This document shows positions 1-8,042 of a stretch of DNA of 64,000 nt, in pieces (the stretch's first letter is position 1; the number at the start of each line of letters is the position of its first letter). Below the pieces are notes generated by a model that was not told the origin of the DNA, did no database searches, and saw nothing but the letters and a program-made list of their open reading frames with translations. This DNA comes from OLB16 sp964481775. Its GTDB lineage: Bacteria > Hinthialibacterota > Hinthialibacteria > OLB16. The DNA lies in assembly GCA_964481775.1 (NCBI GenBank), contig CAYZUX010000001.1:1-64000 (forward strand). The letters run 5' to 3'. The translations under genes and the position numbers were made by a program.

Positions 1-33
1 CCACCCCCATTTTGGCCCCATTCTGACCCTGTT

Positions 34-53
34 TCTGGAAACATTCCGGACTC
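34..53. repeat. 20-bp exact repeat of integrase 3' end (left copy)
   Basis: The 20 bases tctggaaacattccggactc occur here and again at 7562-7581, inside the last codons of the tyrosine integrase. In the matching frame the left copy reads WKHSGL, as in the integrase tail, then closes at a TGA at 66-68. An in-frame stop at 24-26 shows it is not an intact gene end. It may be the remnant of a related integrase from a tandem or earlier insertion. No tRNA-like sequence follows it as it does on the right. Confidence 0.6.
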
Positions 54-290
54 AAAACAGTATTTTGATTCCGGAATTATTCACCCTCTCATGGCAACCC
101 CTGCTTGAGAGGAGAAGGCATCGGGGGTGTGGTGCATGGCATCCCCCCCGGTGCCGTGGGTGAGTCCGATAGAGGCGTACAGAGGCGCGGGAAAGGTTCA
201 GACGATGAAAACCACGTCCACGATGGAAACGCGGCTCATAGCGGCTCTATCAGTCTCCATATTGAGATATGACCTTTTGGGTCACGAGTC

Positions 291-1538
291 TCAAAAAGAG
301 AACAGAGACTTACACCTCTTTAGCATAGATTCAGCAAATTCTTTTTCTTCAGGAGTAGGATCACCAAACTCAAGAAAGTACCTGAGGTCCTCAGTGGCCT
401 TCCTGCGGTCCCCAAGCTCCAGATAACAGTCACCACGCAAGTAGCGGAGTTGATGATTTTTAGGGTTGTCCGGCGAAATTTGGAGGGCAGTGGTGAAATC
501 CGATACCGCTTTTGCGTAATCACCGAGGAACTTGAAGGCAAATCCTCTCATTGTGAACCAATGTTCCAGTCGCTCCTCGGGATTCAGTTCAATGATTTGG
601 CTATAGAAACGTATAGCTTCTCTCCATTCTTCGTTGTCCATGGCATCACTTGCTTGGTCCCACAGTTCTTTGATTTCCCGTTCTTGTTCAATCTCCTGAA
701 GTGAAGGTAAAGGACAGCAGTTCTCCGGTGACAAAGTGAGACATACACTCGATTCCTCTGAGTCAGCGTCATCAATCCATTTGAAGACTATTCGGTCCCC
801 AAGTTGCACCGTTGGTAGTAGATTAGGGTCTATCCCAAAGGACATCTCTGTGCTGCAATCAGCGTAAAGTGTGCCTTCATCAAAGTAACCTGTTATCCAG
901 AGACGACTCTCGACCTGACGCCTATCTTTTGTGACAATGGTGGGAAGCCGAAAATTAACCGTGATATTCCTCCCTGAAACATTTGTGACCTCTGCAACTA
1001 TGAGTGTCATCTCCCTGCCTTTCTCCATCTCAGCAAACGGGAAGACAGATGTAATTCTGAATTGGAGAGCCTCCTTCTCTTCTGACATGGATTCACTGAT
1101 TTGGAAGAAATCATAGTAATCCTTCCCGTCGAAATAAGTGCTAGAAATCATCCTTAAAAGATGGTCCCAATCAGTTATGAAAACTCCCGCTTTTTGAGCA
1201 AGTTGGCAGGCTTGTTCACTTAGGCAAGAGGTTGTAATGATTCTTGCGGTGTCGCAATCATAGAAAGTCTTCGCACCGATTAACTGATTGAGGTCAGGAA
1301 CCCCAACCTTGTTTTCAGCAGAGTACCTTTTGACCTGGACGGCAATCTTCTTTCCCCCAATCTTAAGGATGAGGTCAGCGCCATAGTCACCTGAATATGG
1401 GGTCTGGTCAACTTCGCATCCATTATCCCGGAAGAGTTGAGTTATAAAATCTTCGAAGTCTTGTGGGCTAAAGTCCTGAAAACGAATTGGAATCGCGGCT
1501 TTCAGAATGGGTATAAGGTTCTGTTTTGAGAAATCCAC
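291..1538 (-). CDS. Mrr-type restriction endonuclease-like protein with TPR repeats
   Basis: Likely a nuclease of the element, possibly defensive. Residues about 20-125 match the Mrr_cat / PD-(D/E)xK pattern: a helix rich in FEDF, then G50-D-Y-G-A-D55, then the core strand ending Q68-V-K70, followed by an ITTS/A..F.TD region typical of the Mrr family. In this family Q-x-K commonly replaces E-x-K. A middle beta-rich stretch (about 150-280) is unassigned. Residues about 295-400 form two or three TPR helix pairs (EAIRFYSQIIELNP and KAVSDFTTALQISPD are typical). There is no signal peptide or membrane segment, so it is cytoplasmic. It is transcribed away from the other element genes. Mrr-domain proteins cleave modified DNA, but the target here is unknown. 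The TPR half suggests protein partners. Confidence 0.7.
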   Translation of the reverse strand: MDFSKQNLIPILKAAIPIRFQDFSPQDFEDFITQLFRDNGCEVDQTPYSGDYGADLILKIGGKKIAVQVKRYSAENKVGVPDLNQLIGAKTFYDCDTARIITTSCLSEQACQLAQKAGVFITDWDHLLRMISSTYFDGKDYYDFFQISESMSEEKEALQFRITSVFPFAEMEKGREMTLIVAEVTNVSGRNITVNFRLPTIVTKDRRQVESRLWITGYFDEGTLYADCSTEMSFGIDPNLLPTVQLGDRIVFKWIDDADSEESSVCLTLSPENCCPLPSLQEIEQEREIKELWDQASDAMDNEEWREAIRFYSQIIELNPEERLEHWFTMRGFAFKFLGDYAKAVSDFTTALQISPDNPKNHQLRYLRGDCYLELGDRRKATEDLRYFLEFGDPTPEEKEFAESMLKRCKSLFSF

Positions 1539-1956
1539 GCTCCGCTCTCCTTCTTGTTCTCAATTCCCATACATGATGGGGTATCAGATTAAAAAGGTTT
1601 TCTTAACCTTTTGGAAATGAAGAATACCACTGAGTTGTGACAGATTCCACCACAAAGTAGGTAATTCAATGGCGGTTGGCAATCCCACCTAGCAGCCGGA
1701 AAACCAGTCCTGTCATTCGAGGGGATAAGGTATACCCCCCTCCCCCTCGAAAACTCAGGGAGTCCAATTCCGGTTTCTCCCCTCATTTGCGGGATTCTTC
1801 CCTTTCAGTGTGTCTCTCCGAGGGATTGGAGGAACCCTTCCCCATGGTTGCGGCATTATCCACCTTGGGAAGACTGAAACCGGCTTAATTCTGCTATCGG
1901 ACTGTTCGCAAGGGAACCCTTGAAAACACTTTTCTCCGAATAGGTCATATTATATA
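1539..1956. other. Intergenic region between divergent Mrr-TPR and resolvase genes
   Basis: No gene is supported in this stretch. It holds an 8-bp perfect inverted repeat (aaaaggtt / aacctttt, 1592-1599 and 1605-1612, 5-nt loop) just upstream of the Mrr-TPR gene, possibly an operator or a small hairpin. The AGGTCA at 1942-1947 and the gtgacct at 1964-1970 form an inverted repeat around the resolvase promoter. Confidence 0.4.
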
Positions 1957-1985
1957 TTGACATGTGACCTGTGTTCTGATATGCT
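1957..1985 (+). promoter_or_regulatory. Sigma70-type promoter of the resolvase gene
   Basis: TTGACA at 1957-1962 and TATGCT at 1980-1985 are separated by 17 bp, and the start codon lies about 40 nt downstream. An inverted repeat (AGGTCA at 1942-1947, TGACCT at 1965-1970) spans the -35 element and would suit repression by a dimeric regulator. Motif match only; no transcription data. Confidence 0.6.
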
Positions 1986-2030
1986 GTAGTGGTAGTCAGT
2001 AAAGACCAAAAGAACGGAGCGAGAGCGGAG

Positions 2031-2702
2031 ATGAAAGTCATCGGATACGTAAGGGTAAGCACTACAGAACAGGCCGATAGCGGCCTTTCCCTGGCTTCCC
2101 AGAGGGCAAAGATTGAAGCCCTTTGCCAGTTGAATGAATGGGAACTAACCGAGGTAGTAGAGGATGCCGGGGCATCGGCTAAGTCGATGGACCGTGAAGG
2201 TTTACAGAGGGTTCTTGGCCTTATTAGAAGCCGTAAAGTGGACGCTCTGGTAATCGTGAAGCTGGACAGGCTTACACGTTCCACACGGGACCTTTTCGAC
2301 CTTCTGGACACCCTGAAACGCTATGGGGTGAGACTGGTTTCCCATAGTGAGAACCTGGACACTGAATCCGCCATGGGACGATTCTTCCTGACCTTACTGG
2401 GTGGCATTGCCCAATGGGAAAGGGATACCATCTCGGAGCGGACCGAAACCGCCATGGATCAGCTACGCAAAGAAGGGAGAAGGTTCTCTCGAATTGCCCC
2501 GCTTGGGTGGCAGTATACCGAGACTGGAGAAATGGAGATGAATAGCCAAGAACAGGGTATCCTTTCCACGGTCAAGAGTCTCAGAGAATCCGGTTTATCA
2601 CTCCGTGAAATTGGTAAAAGACTCCTGGAGATGGGACACACACCACGGCATGGCCGGGAATGGAGTCCCAGTGTCATCAGGAAGGCACTTCAGACGGCTT
2701 AG
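2031..2702 (+). CDS. Serine recombinase (resolvase/invertase family)
   Basis: A 223-residue DNA resolvase or invertase. The N-terminal catalytic domain shows the family pattern Y6-R8-S10 (YVRVST, S10 the expected nucleophile), the SLASQ..KI..LC segment, and the LDRLTRS arginine motif near residue 90. The short C-terminal part (about 175-223) has an HTH-like LREIGKRLLEMG helix pair, so this is a small resolvase and not a large serine integrase. I chose ATG 2031 because catalytic residues then sit at canonical positions; an in-frame GTG at 1989 would start almost at the promoter. It probably resolves dimers or maintains the element. The KfrA-like gene follows after 15 bp. Confidence 0.88.
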   Translation: MKVIGYVRVSTTEQADSGLSLASQRAKIEALCQLNEWELTEVVEDAGASAKSMDREGLQRVLGLIRSRKVDALVIVKLDRLTRSTRDLFDLLDTLKRYGVRLVSHSENLDTESAMGRFFLTLLGGIAQWERDTISERTETAMDQLRKEGRRFSRIAPLGWQYTETGEMEMNSQEQGILSTVKSLRESGLSLREIGKRLLEMGHTPRHGREWSPSVIRKALQTA

Positions 2703-2717
2703 GAGAAGAGAAACATC

Positions 2718-3017
2718 ATGGACAATGAAAAGATACGCAAGACTTGTGAAACGCTTCTGAAGGCAGGGAAACGGCCTACAGTGAGGGGTGTTCTTGATCT
2801 TATTGGTGGTTCCACGCGGGACGTTGCCCCCGTGGTTCGAGACTGGCTCTCGGAACGTGAGGGAGTCATCTCCCCAAGAGTCAAGCGGGCAATCGAAGCC
2901 TACCAAGCCCTTGATAGAATCGAGGTGGACACCTTCCTTGATGAGACGCTTTTACAAAGACGGTCAACCTATGTTCCCCCACCCAGGGGCAGGACAAGGA
3001 GGAGGAATATGCCATGA
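2718..3017 (+). CDS. KfrA N-terminal-like DNA-binding protein
   Basis: A 99-residue basic protein. Residues about 5-45 resemble the DNA-binding N-terminus of plasmid KfrA proteins, where a 'G.RPTVR.V...IGG.S' pattern is typical (here AGKRPTVRGVLDLIGGSTRD). The usual long KfrA coiled coil is missing, so this is a short stand-alone version ending in a proline/arginine-rich tail (PPPRGRTRRR). Start: ATG preceded by GGAGAAGAGAAAC. It lies 15 bp after the resolvase and its stop overlaps the next small gene by 4 bp (ATGA), consistent with one operon. Likely role: a regulator or partition accessory of the element. Family match is by motif only. Confidence 0.6.
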   Translation: MDNEKIRKTCETLLKAGKRPTVRGVLDLIGGSTRDVAPVVRDWLSEREGVISPRVKRAIEAYQALDRIEVDTFLDETLLQRRSTYVPPPRGRTRRRNMP

Positions 3018-3094
3018 GTGCATTCACCTTTGCGTTACTTTATGCAATTGTTGCGATTGCATGGGATTTTCTGACCTCAGACAATCGTAAATAA
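3014..3094 (+). CDS. 26-residue single-pass membrane peptide (small ORF)
   Basis: A very short gene. ATG at 3014 overlaps the previous stop (ATGA) and is preceded by AGGAGG at 2998-3005 with about 8-9 nt spacing, one of the best ribosome-binding sites in the element. The product starts MSAFTFALLYAIVAIAW and ends DFLTSDNRK: one hydrophobic helix of about 15 residues, then a short polar, charged tail. This fits a small membrane protein of the element (holin-like, toxin-like or a membrane anchor), but no family can be named. It could also be a coupling peptide without function. Confidence 0.45.
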   Translation: MSAFTFALLYAIVAIAWDFLTSDNRK

Positions 3095-3150
3095 TAGACG
3101 AAGCAAACCGAATCGACCAAGATCAATTGGCCGGACAATGGAGCGGAGCG

Positions 3151-3858
3151 ATGAGACCTGAAAAGATCATTCCCCTACCCAAACAAGCATCGTCTCCAGT
3201 AGCGAAGCCTAAGGAAACATCGGGAACGGCACTAATTCGCCACTTGAGAACGAAGAAAGATGGGGAATCCCAAAAGGGAGAAATTGACCAGAAAGCATTC
3301 GATATTGTTCAGGCACTCATGATCGAGGGTGGGGTATTTCCAGACAAGAGAGATCGGCCACCATATTCCGCAAAGGTAATACTGAAGAAGAGACGGTTCG
3401 AGCAGATTGCTTTAATGCTTCTCACAGTAGTTGACAGAGTGCACCCCCAAGATAATTCCACATTACCCAATCAGGTCACACCCATGGAGAAGAGACGGAA
3501 AGCCCTTCAAGATGCCCGCAACGTGATTGCAGGTGAAATCGAGAAAAGGAAAGGATATATTTTTCGATTCAACAAATATCAAGAAACGGCTGAAGAGATA
3601 TTAGGGTTCATAGATTTTATGATTCTGGATTTTCCTCGGAAGAAGCGAATACACAAGAGAGACCAGCATGTAGAAGAGTGTCTTGGTCACCTTGTTGAGA
3701 TGTTCATCGGAGAGGGTTGCACACAAGAAAAGGCGACAGACATTCTTTCTGGTATCCTGAACCAGTTTGGCTCCCCACTCAGTGAATATACTCCCAAGAT
3801 GCTTGAGAAGGCACACTATAAGACTCAGTCTAAAACTTCCCCAAAATCACCCCAATAA
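3151..3858 (+). CDS. Hypothetical element protein
   Basis: 235 residues, not recognised. The first 60 residues are polar and probably disordered (PLPKQASSPVAKPKETSG). The remainder is mostly helical and basic, with a KKRRFEQIALMLLTVVD helix, a MEKRRKALQDARNVIAGEIEKRKG helix likely to form a coiled coil, and a lysine-rich C-terminus. No signal peptide, catalytic motif or zinc ligand pattern is visible. ATG 3151 is preceded by GGAGCGGAGCG; an in-frame TTG at 3127 is less likely. Its place between the KfrA-like gene and the primase module suggests a replication or maintenance role, but that is inference from position. Confidence 0.6.
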   Translation: MRPEKIIPLPKQASSPVAKPKETSGTALIRHLRTKKDGESQKGEIDQKAFDIVQALMIEGGVFPDKRDRPPYSAKVILKKRRFEQIALMLLTVVDRVHPQDNSTLPNQVTPMEKRRKALQDARNVIAGEIEKRKGYIFRFNKYQETAEEILGFIDFMILDFPRKKRIHKRDQHVEECLGHLVEMFIGEGCTQEKATDILSGILNQFGSPLSEYTPKMLEKAHYKTQSKTSPKSPQ

Positions 3859-4013
3859 TTTTCATGGATTTTGGGGAACTCTCAGTCATTATTCTCCTGT
3901 TTTTCTCCTGTTTTTCTCAATCATTCTAACCGGTCTGATATATATTTCATACCGGAGCGAAAAAAGAAGAGCGAAAAGCCTTCCTGCTCCACTCCTATAG
4001 GGGGTGGTTTTCC

Positions 4014-4271
4014 TTGAAGTCCAATGAAATCACAATCAGTGACTACTTAACGGCGGCGGCGCTTCATGCGGCGGGATGTACGTATCTGGGGGCTCACCTT
4101 GAGGGTGACCGGGTAACTTTCCGGTTTGATGACGAAAATGGTTCGGCAACAAAGGCAGTTCAATCTCACGGTTCTGGGCTGCTCAAAGTCAGTTCTTACC
4201 AAATGGCAGCCTCCATCAACTTCTTGAAAAGCGACATGTTCGGGACAAGAAGGGCAGGAGGTTTACGATGA
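4014..4271 (+). CDS. DUF5659-like small protein
   Basis: 85 residues. The pattern 'ISDYLTAAALHAAGCTYLG..LEGDRVTFRFD' resembles DUF5659-type proteins, where a short helix is followed by two strands ending in F.F. No ATG exists in the first part, so TTG 4014 behind GGGGGTGG is the best start. The stop overlaps the ATG of the primase-polymerase gene by 4 bp, so the two are probably translated together and this protein may assist element replication. Function unknown. Confidence 0.55.
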   Translation: MKSNEITISDYLTAAALHAAGCTYLGAHLEGDRVTFRFDDENGSATKAVQSHGSGLLKVSSYQMAASINFLKSDMFGTRRAGGLR

Positions 4272-5440
4272 CTGATAACAGATTATTGGAAGCAGCATTG
4301 TTCTACCACGGACTAGGATTTAGCATCCTTCCGGTTACAGGCAAGAAACCCACAATTAAATGGGAGCATCTCCAAGAAGAAAGGGCAAGCCGAAAAACTG
4401 TTGAGAGTTGGTTCCAATCTGAGCAGAGAAGAACAATTACCGGTGTTGCCGTTGTTGCAGGGGCTGTTAGTGGACAATTGGTTGTTCTGGACTTTGATAC
4501 GATGGATGGCTATATCCGTTGGGCTGTCCAAAATCACACCATCGCTTCACGTGTACCTACAATTAGAACATCCAGGGGACGACACGTTCTCTTTCTGAAT
4601 CCATACGTTAAAAAAATTAAAAATCTAACAGGCCCAGAAGGTGACCATGAGGGTGAGCTTCGAGGAAATGGGTATTCTCTGTTACCTCCCAGCATCCATC
4701 CCGATGGCCCGATTTACACTTGGCAAAAAGCCATTGGCCCTTATCCACTTCAATTCCTTGATCCGTATGAATGGGGACTTGCTCTAAGGAAGGATTGTGA
4801 CACAGAAGAGTCAGAAGAACCCGAAGACATAGAGGAAATAGAAAATATAGAAGAAATTAAAGCAATTGGTGGGGTGTATGAGGGGGTGGAATCCAGAATC
4901 GAAAATGCCATTAACACCACCCTTCCTTATTCGGAAGCTCAGCGGAACCAGTGTGTCTTTGCCCTGGCAAGGGCTCTAAAGGCAATACCAGAAATTCGAA
5001 AATCAGAGATGAGGACTCTCAAGCCTATCGTTCTCCGATGGCATACCAAGGCCCTTCCTGTGATTCGGACGAAACCATTCGAGGACACATGGGCAGACTT
5101 TGTCTATGGGTGGGGAAAGGTGAAATGCCCAACGGGGGATGTTCTAGGAATAGCTCTCGAAAGGGTTAGGGCTTCGGAAGTTTCTCAGGTATCCCTTCGG
5201 TATGCGCAAGAGGAAACAAGGCTTCTGGTTTCGATTTGCAGGGAGCTGCAAAGGGTAAACGGGGAAAATCCATTTTTTCTCTCTACTCGTAAGGCCGCCG
5301 AATTGGTCGGTCTTGATGTGAGGTCAGCCCATCGGCGATTGAATCTTTTGGAGGTGGATGGGGTTCTCAAGACAGAAGAAAAGGGGTCGGCGACTACCCA
5401 GAAAGCCACGCGGTGGCGGTACGTTGCCGATGACCTTTGA
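4268..5440 (+). CDS. Bifunctional DNA primase/polymerase (prim-pol) of the element
   Basis: 390 residues. The N-terminal half is an archaeo-eukaryotic primase-polymerase domain: an ALFYHGLGFSILPV start, the metal-binding pair D75-F-D77 (VLDFD), the S/G-R-H motif around H106 (RGRHVLF), and an ELRGNGYSLLPPSIHPDG loop (about 130-147) typical of prim-pol proteins of plasmids and phages. An acidic linker (EESEEPEDIEEIENIEE) separates it from a helical C-terminal region ending in a winged-helix-like segment (KAAELVGLDVRSAHRRLNLL), perhaps for origin recognition. There is no helicase domain. The family makes primers and extends them at mobile-element origins. It is translationally coupled to the upstream gene. 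Confidence 0.85.
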   Translation: MTDNRLLEAALFYHGLGFSILPVTGKKPTIKWEHLQEERASRKTVESWFQSEQRRTITGVAVVAGAVSGQLVVLDFDTMDGYIRWAVQNHTIASRVPTIRTSRGRHVLFLNPYVKKIKNLTGPEGDHEGELRGNGYSLLPPSIHPDGPIYTWQKAIGPYPLQFLDPYEWGLALRKDCDTEESEEPEDIEEIENIEEIKAIGGVYEGVESRIENAINTTLPYSEAQRNQCVFALARALKAIPEIRKSEMRTLKPIVLRWHTKALPVIRTKPFEDTWADFVYGWGKVKCPTGDVLGIALERVRASEVSQVSLRYAQEETRLLVSICRELQRVNGENPFFLSTRKAAELVGLDVRSAHRRLNLLEVDGVLKTEEKGSATTQKATRWRYVADDL

Positions 5441-5494
5441 TGAGGAAAGGATAGGGAAAAAATTAACAAATTCGAGATAGTCGGTGATGTTGTT

Positions 5495-5743
5495 TTGGCA
5501 GAAAAACGTGAGTCAACAAAGAAATCTCCATACCACCTTCTCAGGATTCGAGATGAGGAAAGCGGTATATCAATTCCCATCGTGATTTTCACGGAGCCAC
5601 CTTTGATTGGATGCAGGATTCAGATTCGTGGCCGCGTTGGTGTCCGGCATGGTTTCGTGATGCTCATCCCTGAGGAAATCAACAGCCTGGGTGACAAGTA
5701 CACATGGCCCCCGGTTGACGATGATGAACTCCCATTTGACTAG
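5495..5743 (+). CDS. SSB-like mini protein with DDDELPFD acidic tip
   Basis: About 82 residues from TTG 5495. The reading frame is open further upstream and reads a strand-like KFEIVGDVVLAEK before the TTG, so translation may begin at an ATT at 5462 behind GGATAGGG (93 residues). Alternating strands (PYHLLRIRDE, IPIVIF, CRIQIRGRVGV, GFVMLIP) suggest an OB fold. The C-terminus DDDELPFD is very like the acidic tip (DDDIPF) by which single-strand DNA-binding proteins recruit partners. It sits directly after the primase-polymerase gene. I infer a small ssDNA-binding or adaptor protein. Remote homology was not tested. Confidence 0.5.
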   Translation: MAEKRESTKKSPYHLLRIRDEESGISIPIVIFTEPPLIGCRIQIRGRVGVRHGFVMLIPEEINSLGDKYTWPPVDDDELPFD

Positions 5744-5978
5744 TAGATATAGCCGCAAATGGCAGGCCGAATGTAACGAAACGATACATATAGTTGTCAA
5801 ATAGTAATGAAAAGTAACACTTTCCACCATTATTAGGCGGAAAACACCACGGGTCGGGCAATAATTGCCCACCATAACTAATGCGTAAGATTGCGGGGTT
5901 GATGGAGAAAATGGGATTTTCGAGGGGAGTATTCATCTCATTCATACGTGGTGTGAGGGTGTCCGGAGAAGCCGCTTA

Positions 5979-6272
5979 ATGATCGAGATTAAGCCCTTCG
6001 GTTTCTACCGGCGGGAGGAACTGGTCACCGTGTTCTCAGAGCATGGTGTCGATTGGGATTCCCTATCGGCGCGGATGAAGGTTCCAAGGCGTCACCGGCT
6101 GCTGTTCTATGGACAGGATATCCTTGATTCATGGGTGAGCCTGCCAGACCAACGTGAGCCTGAAGAGGATGAATCCAAGGTGGGGGTATCCAACCATCGG
6201 AGAGGTGGAAAATCAGGCAGGACACTAAGCCTTGCGGCCCTGGTGGAAAGGAAAAGGATTCATGGGAATTGA
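5979..6272 (+). CDS. Putative excisionase / HTH protein
   Basis: 97 residues. The N-terminal 55 residues (FYRREELVTVFSEHG ... RRHRLLFYGQDILDSWV) resemble short winged-helix proteins that sit next to integrases in mobile elements, such as excisionases and helix-turn-helix proteins that bind att DNA. The C-terminal 35 residues are basic and probably flexible. The start ATG is preceded by GGAGAAGCCGCTTA. It overlaps the integrase start by 11 bp, which is the typical xis-int arrangement. The call rests mainly on position and size. Confidence 0.5.
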   Translation: MIEIKPFGFYRREELVTVFSEHGVDWDSLSARMKVPRRHRLLFYGQDILDSWVSLPDQREPEEDESKVGVSNHRRGGKSGRTLSLAALVERKRIHGN

Positions 6273-7611
6273 CAACCAGTCACATGCCCGTGGTAGTGTG
6301 GGAAGAGAGCATGGGGTTGCCGAAGAGATGAGTGTGAGCGGAATTTTCCTGCCAGTACTTCCTTCACATAGGCCAATCATCCCCGGATTGGGGGTGAGTA
6401 TATTGGCCAGCAATCAAACCCAGAAAATAGGCGTGGTTGCAATCTCAAAGACACCTTCCGGTTGGCTTCTTCGTTGGACACAGCCGGATGGACGGGATGC
6501 AAAGCGGCGGCTTTCTGAAATCTCTGAGAGGGAAGTTCAGAAGATCGCGGCGAACATCTCGCAGGAGGTGCTCACCGGCAAAGGCTTTTACCTGAAAAGC
6601 AAGAAGGGGAGTGGCTTGCCATCCATTAAGGAAGTCATGGCCTCCACTCTGGCACTTTGCCATCGTGGGGAGAGGTGCCTTGCCGACACAGTCCGGAAAG
6701 GTGAGCAGTTCCTACGGTGGCTTGGAGAGAGGCATCCCTCGGTTGTCACGTTCGACCAGTTGAAGCCATATCATATCGAGCAGTACGTGGGCTACCTGGC
6801 CGAAGAGAGGCGCCTTGCCCATGATTCTATTCGGTTGTGTCTCCAGCCGGTGAAGATGACCTGGACATTCATGGCGCGGAACTATGAGGGCATCCGTCCC
6901 CTGCCCCCGGTCCGGATACCAACACCACCACCCCGTGAAATTGAGTGTCTCGAACCGAGTGAGTTCAAGGCACTACTGGAATGGCTTGAGGTGCATGAAC
7001 CGGCTTTCTATTGCATGGCTTCTCTCATGGGACTGGCCGGTCTCAGGACGATGGAATCGGCCAGCCTTCGGCGGCAAGATGTGGATCTCCGGCGCGGATT
7101 GCTTACCGTGACAGAGACTTTGCACCATGCTCCCAAGACGCGGAGCTCCTATCGGACGATCCCGATCCCATTCGAGGTACTCCAATCTCTCGCACAGTGG
7201 ATGGAGAGTCAGAAGGTGATCCATTCGGACGGACGGCTCTTCGGTACTCGCAAAGGTGGACCGTGGACCGTTGGAGCTCTGAGTCACCGTTGGGGCAAGA
7301 AGAGTCCCAGGGGCATCCTTGTGAAGGCAGCGGAAGCACTGGACATGCCCCGTTTGGCACAGGTTCCCATCCACCGGCTGAGGAGCACATTTATCAGCAT
7401 GGCATCCCGCTTGGGAACGCAAGAGTCTCTGCTCATGGCTTACGTGGGACATGCTCCAAAGAGTGTCATGGGACTGCATTACCGGAAGATCACACTGGAG
7501 GAACTGGGGACGATTGCGGCCATCATGGAAGGGTGGAAAACCCTGGAAGATGGACAGTCAGTCTGGAAACATTCCGGACTCCTGGAACAGCGGAACGCCG
7601 TAAGTGATTGA
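6262..7611 (+). CDS. Tyrosine recombinase / integrase
   Basis: 449 residues from ATG 6262. An N-terminal arm (to about 120), a SAM-like core-binding domain (about 125-215, VRKGEQFLRWLGERHP..) and a C-terminal catalytic domain are seen. Catalytic residues match the R-K-H-R-H-Y set: R262 (GLAGLRTME), a K in HAPKTRSSYRTIPI, H371-x-x-R374 (IHRLRSTF), H397 (YVGHAPKSV) and Y407 (LHYRK), the nucleophile. All are present, so the enzyme should be active. Its 3' end lies 22 bp from the tRNA-Arg 3' fragment, the expected integration target. The gene overlaps the excisionase-like gene. Its last codons contain the 20-bp repeat also found at 34-53. Confidence 0.93.
   Translation: MGIDNQSHARGSVGREHGVAEEMSVSGIFLPVLPSHRPIIPGLGVSILASNQTQKIGVVAISKTPSGWLLRWTQPDGRDAKRRLSEISEREVQKIAANISQEVLTGKGFYLKSKKGSGLPSIKEVMASTLALCHRGERCLADTVRKGEQFLRWLGERHPSVVTFDQLKPYHIEQYVGYLAEERRLAHDSIRLCLQPVKMTWTFMARNYEGIRPLPPVRIPTPPPREIECLEPSEFKALLEWLEVHEPAFYCMASLMGLAGLRTMESASLRRQDVDLRRGLLTVTETLHHAPKTRSSYRTIPIPFEVLQSLAQWMESQKVIHSDGRLFGTRKGGPWTVGALSHRWGKKSPRGILVKAAEALDMPRLAQVPIHRLRSTFISMASRLGTQESLLMAYVGHAPKSVMGLHYRKITLEELGTIAAIMEGWKTLEDGQSVWKHSGLLEQRNAVSD
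7562..7581. repeat. 20-bp exact repeat (right copy, in integrase 3' end)
   Basis: Identical to 34-53. Here it encodes part of the integrase C-terminus (WKHSGL). The match ends abruptly on both sides. Confidence 0.6.
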
Positions 7612-7632
7612 AATCAAAGTGGTTGCAAAGTA

Positions 7633-7688
7633 AGAGCAACAGCCTTCTAAGCTGTGGGTCGCCCGTTCGAGTCGGGCCTGGCGTACCA
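7633..7688 (+). other. 3' fragment of tRNA-Arg(UCU): probable attachment site
   Basis: The sequence folds as the 3' part of a tRNA: the last D-stem bases (gagc), an anticodon stem acagc/gctgt around loop cttctaa (anticodon TCT, Arg), variable loop gggtc, T-stem gcccg/cgggc around ttcgagt, and an acceptor 3' strand ctggcgt followed by A and CCA. The matching acceptor 5' strand and D-arm 5' half are absent; the upstream bases belong to the integrase trailer. A tRNA 3' part next to an integrase is the hallmark of an att duplication. The intact gene should lie at the other end of the element, outside this window. Confidence 0.75.
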
Positions 7689-8042
7689 TCTAACCTTAAT
7701 AAATTCAAGGTGTTCTGAACACCGTTCGATAAGCCTTCAACTCACTGATACTCCTGATGTTGCCATTTCGTTGCCATTCTTAGCCGAGTTCCTGCCATTC
7801 GAAACCGATGCGGCTCACAACCTGAACAAGGATCAACTCCTGCAGTTCCTCCTCGGTGGGTGTAGAAGAATGCCTGTCTGTGAAAGGTATTCCACTGTGC
7901 CCTGCATTCCTCTCCAAGGCATATCCATCTCAACTTTCCCGGGTGGTTCATTCAGGCAGCCCACTCCTGGTTCAGTCAAAGGCGGTTACCGGCTCATACT
8001 GAGCATTATAAGTGGATCCTCGAACAGGGTACCTGAAGAGAG
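7689..8042. other. Gene-poor flank after the attachment site
   Basis: No convincing gene. A small perfect hairpin (ggtgtt at 7709-7714, aacacc at 7718-7723) follows the tRNA fragment. It could be a relic of the tRNA terminator but has no T-run. Confidence 0.3.
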
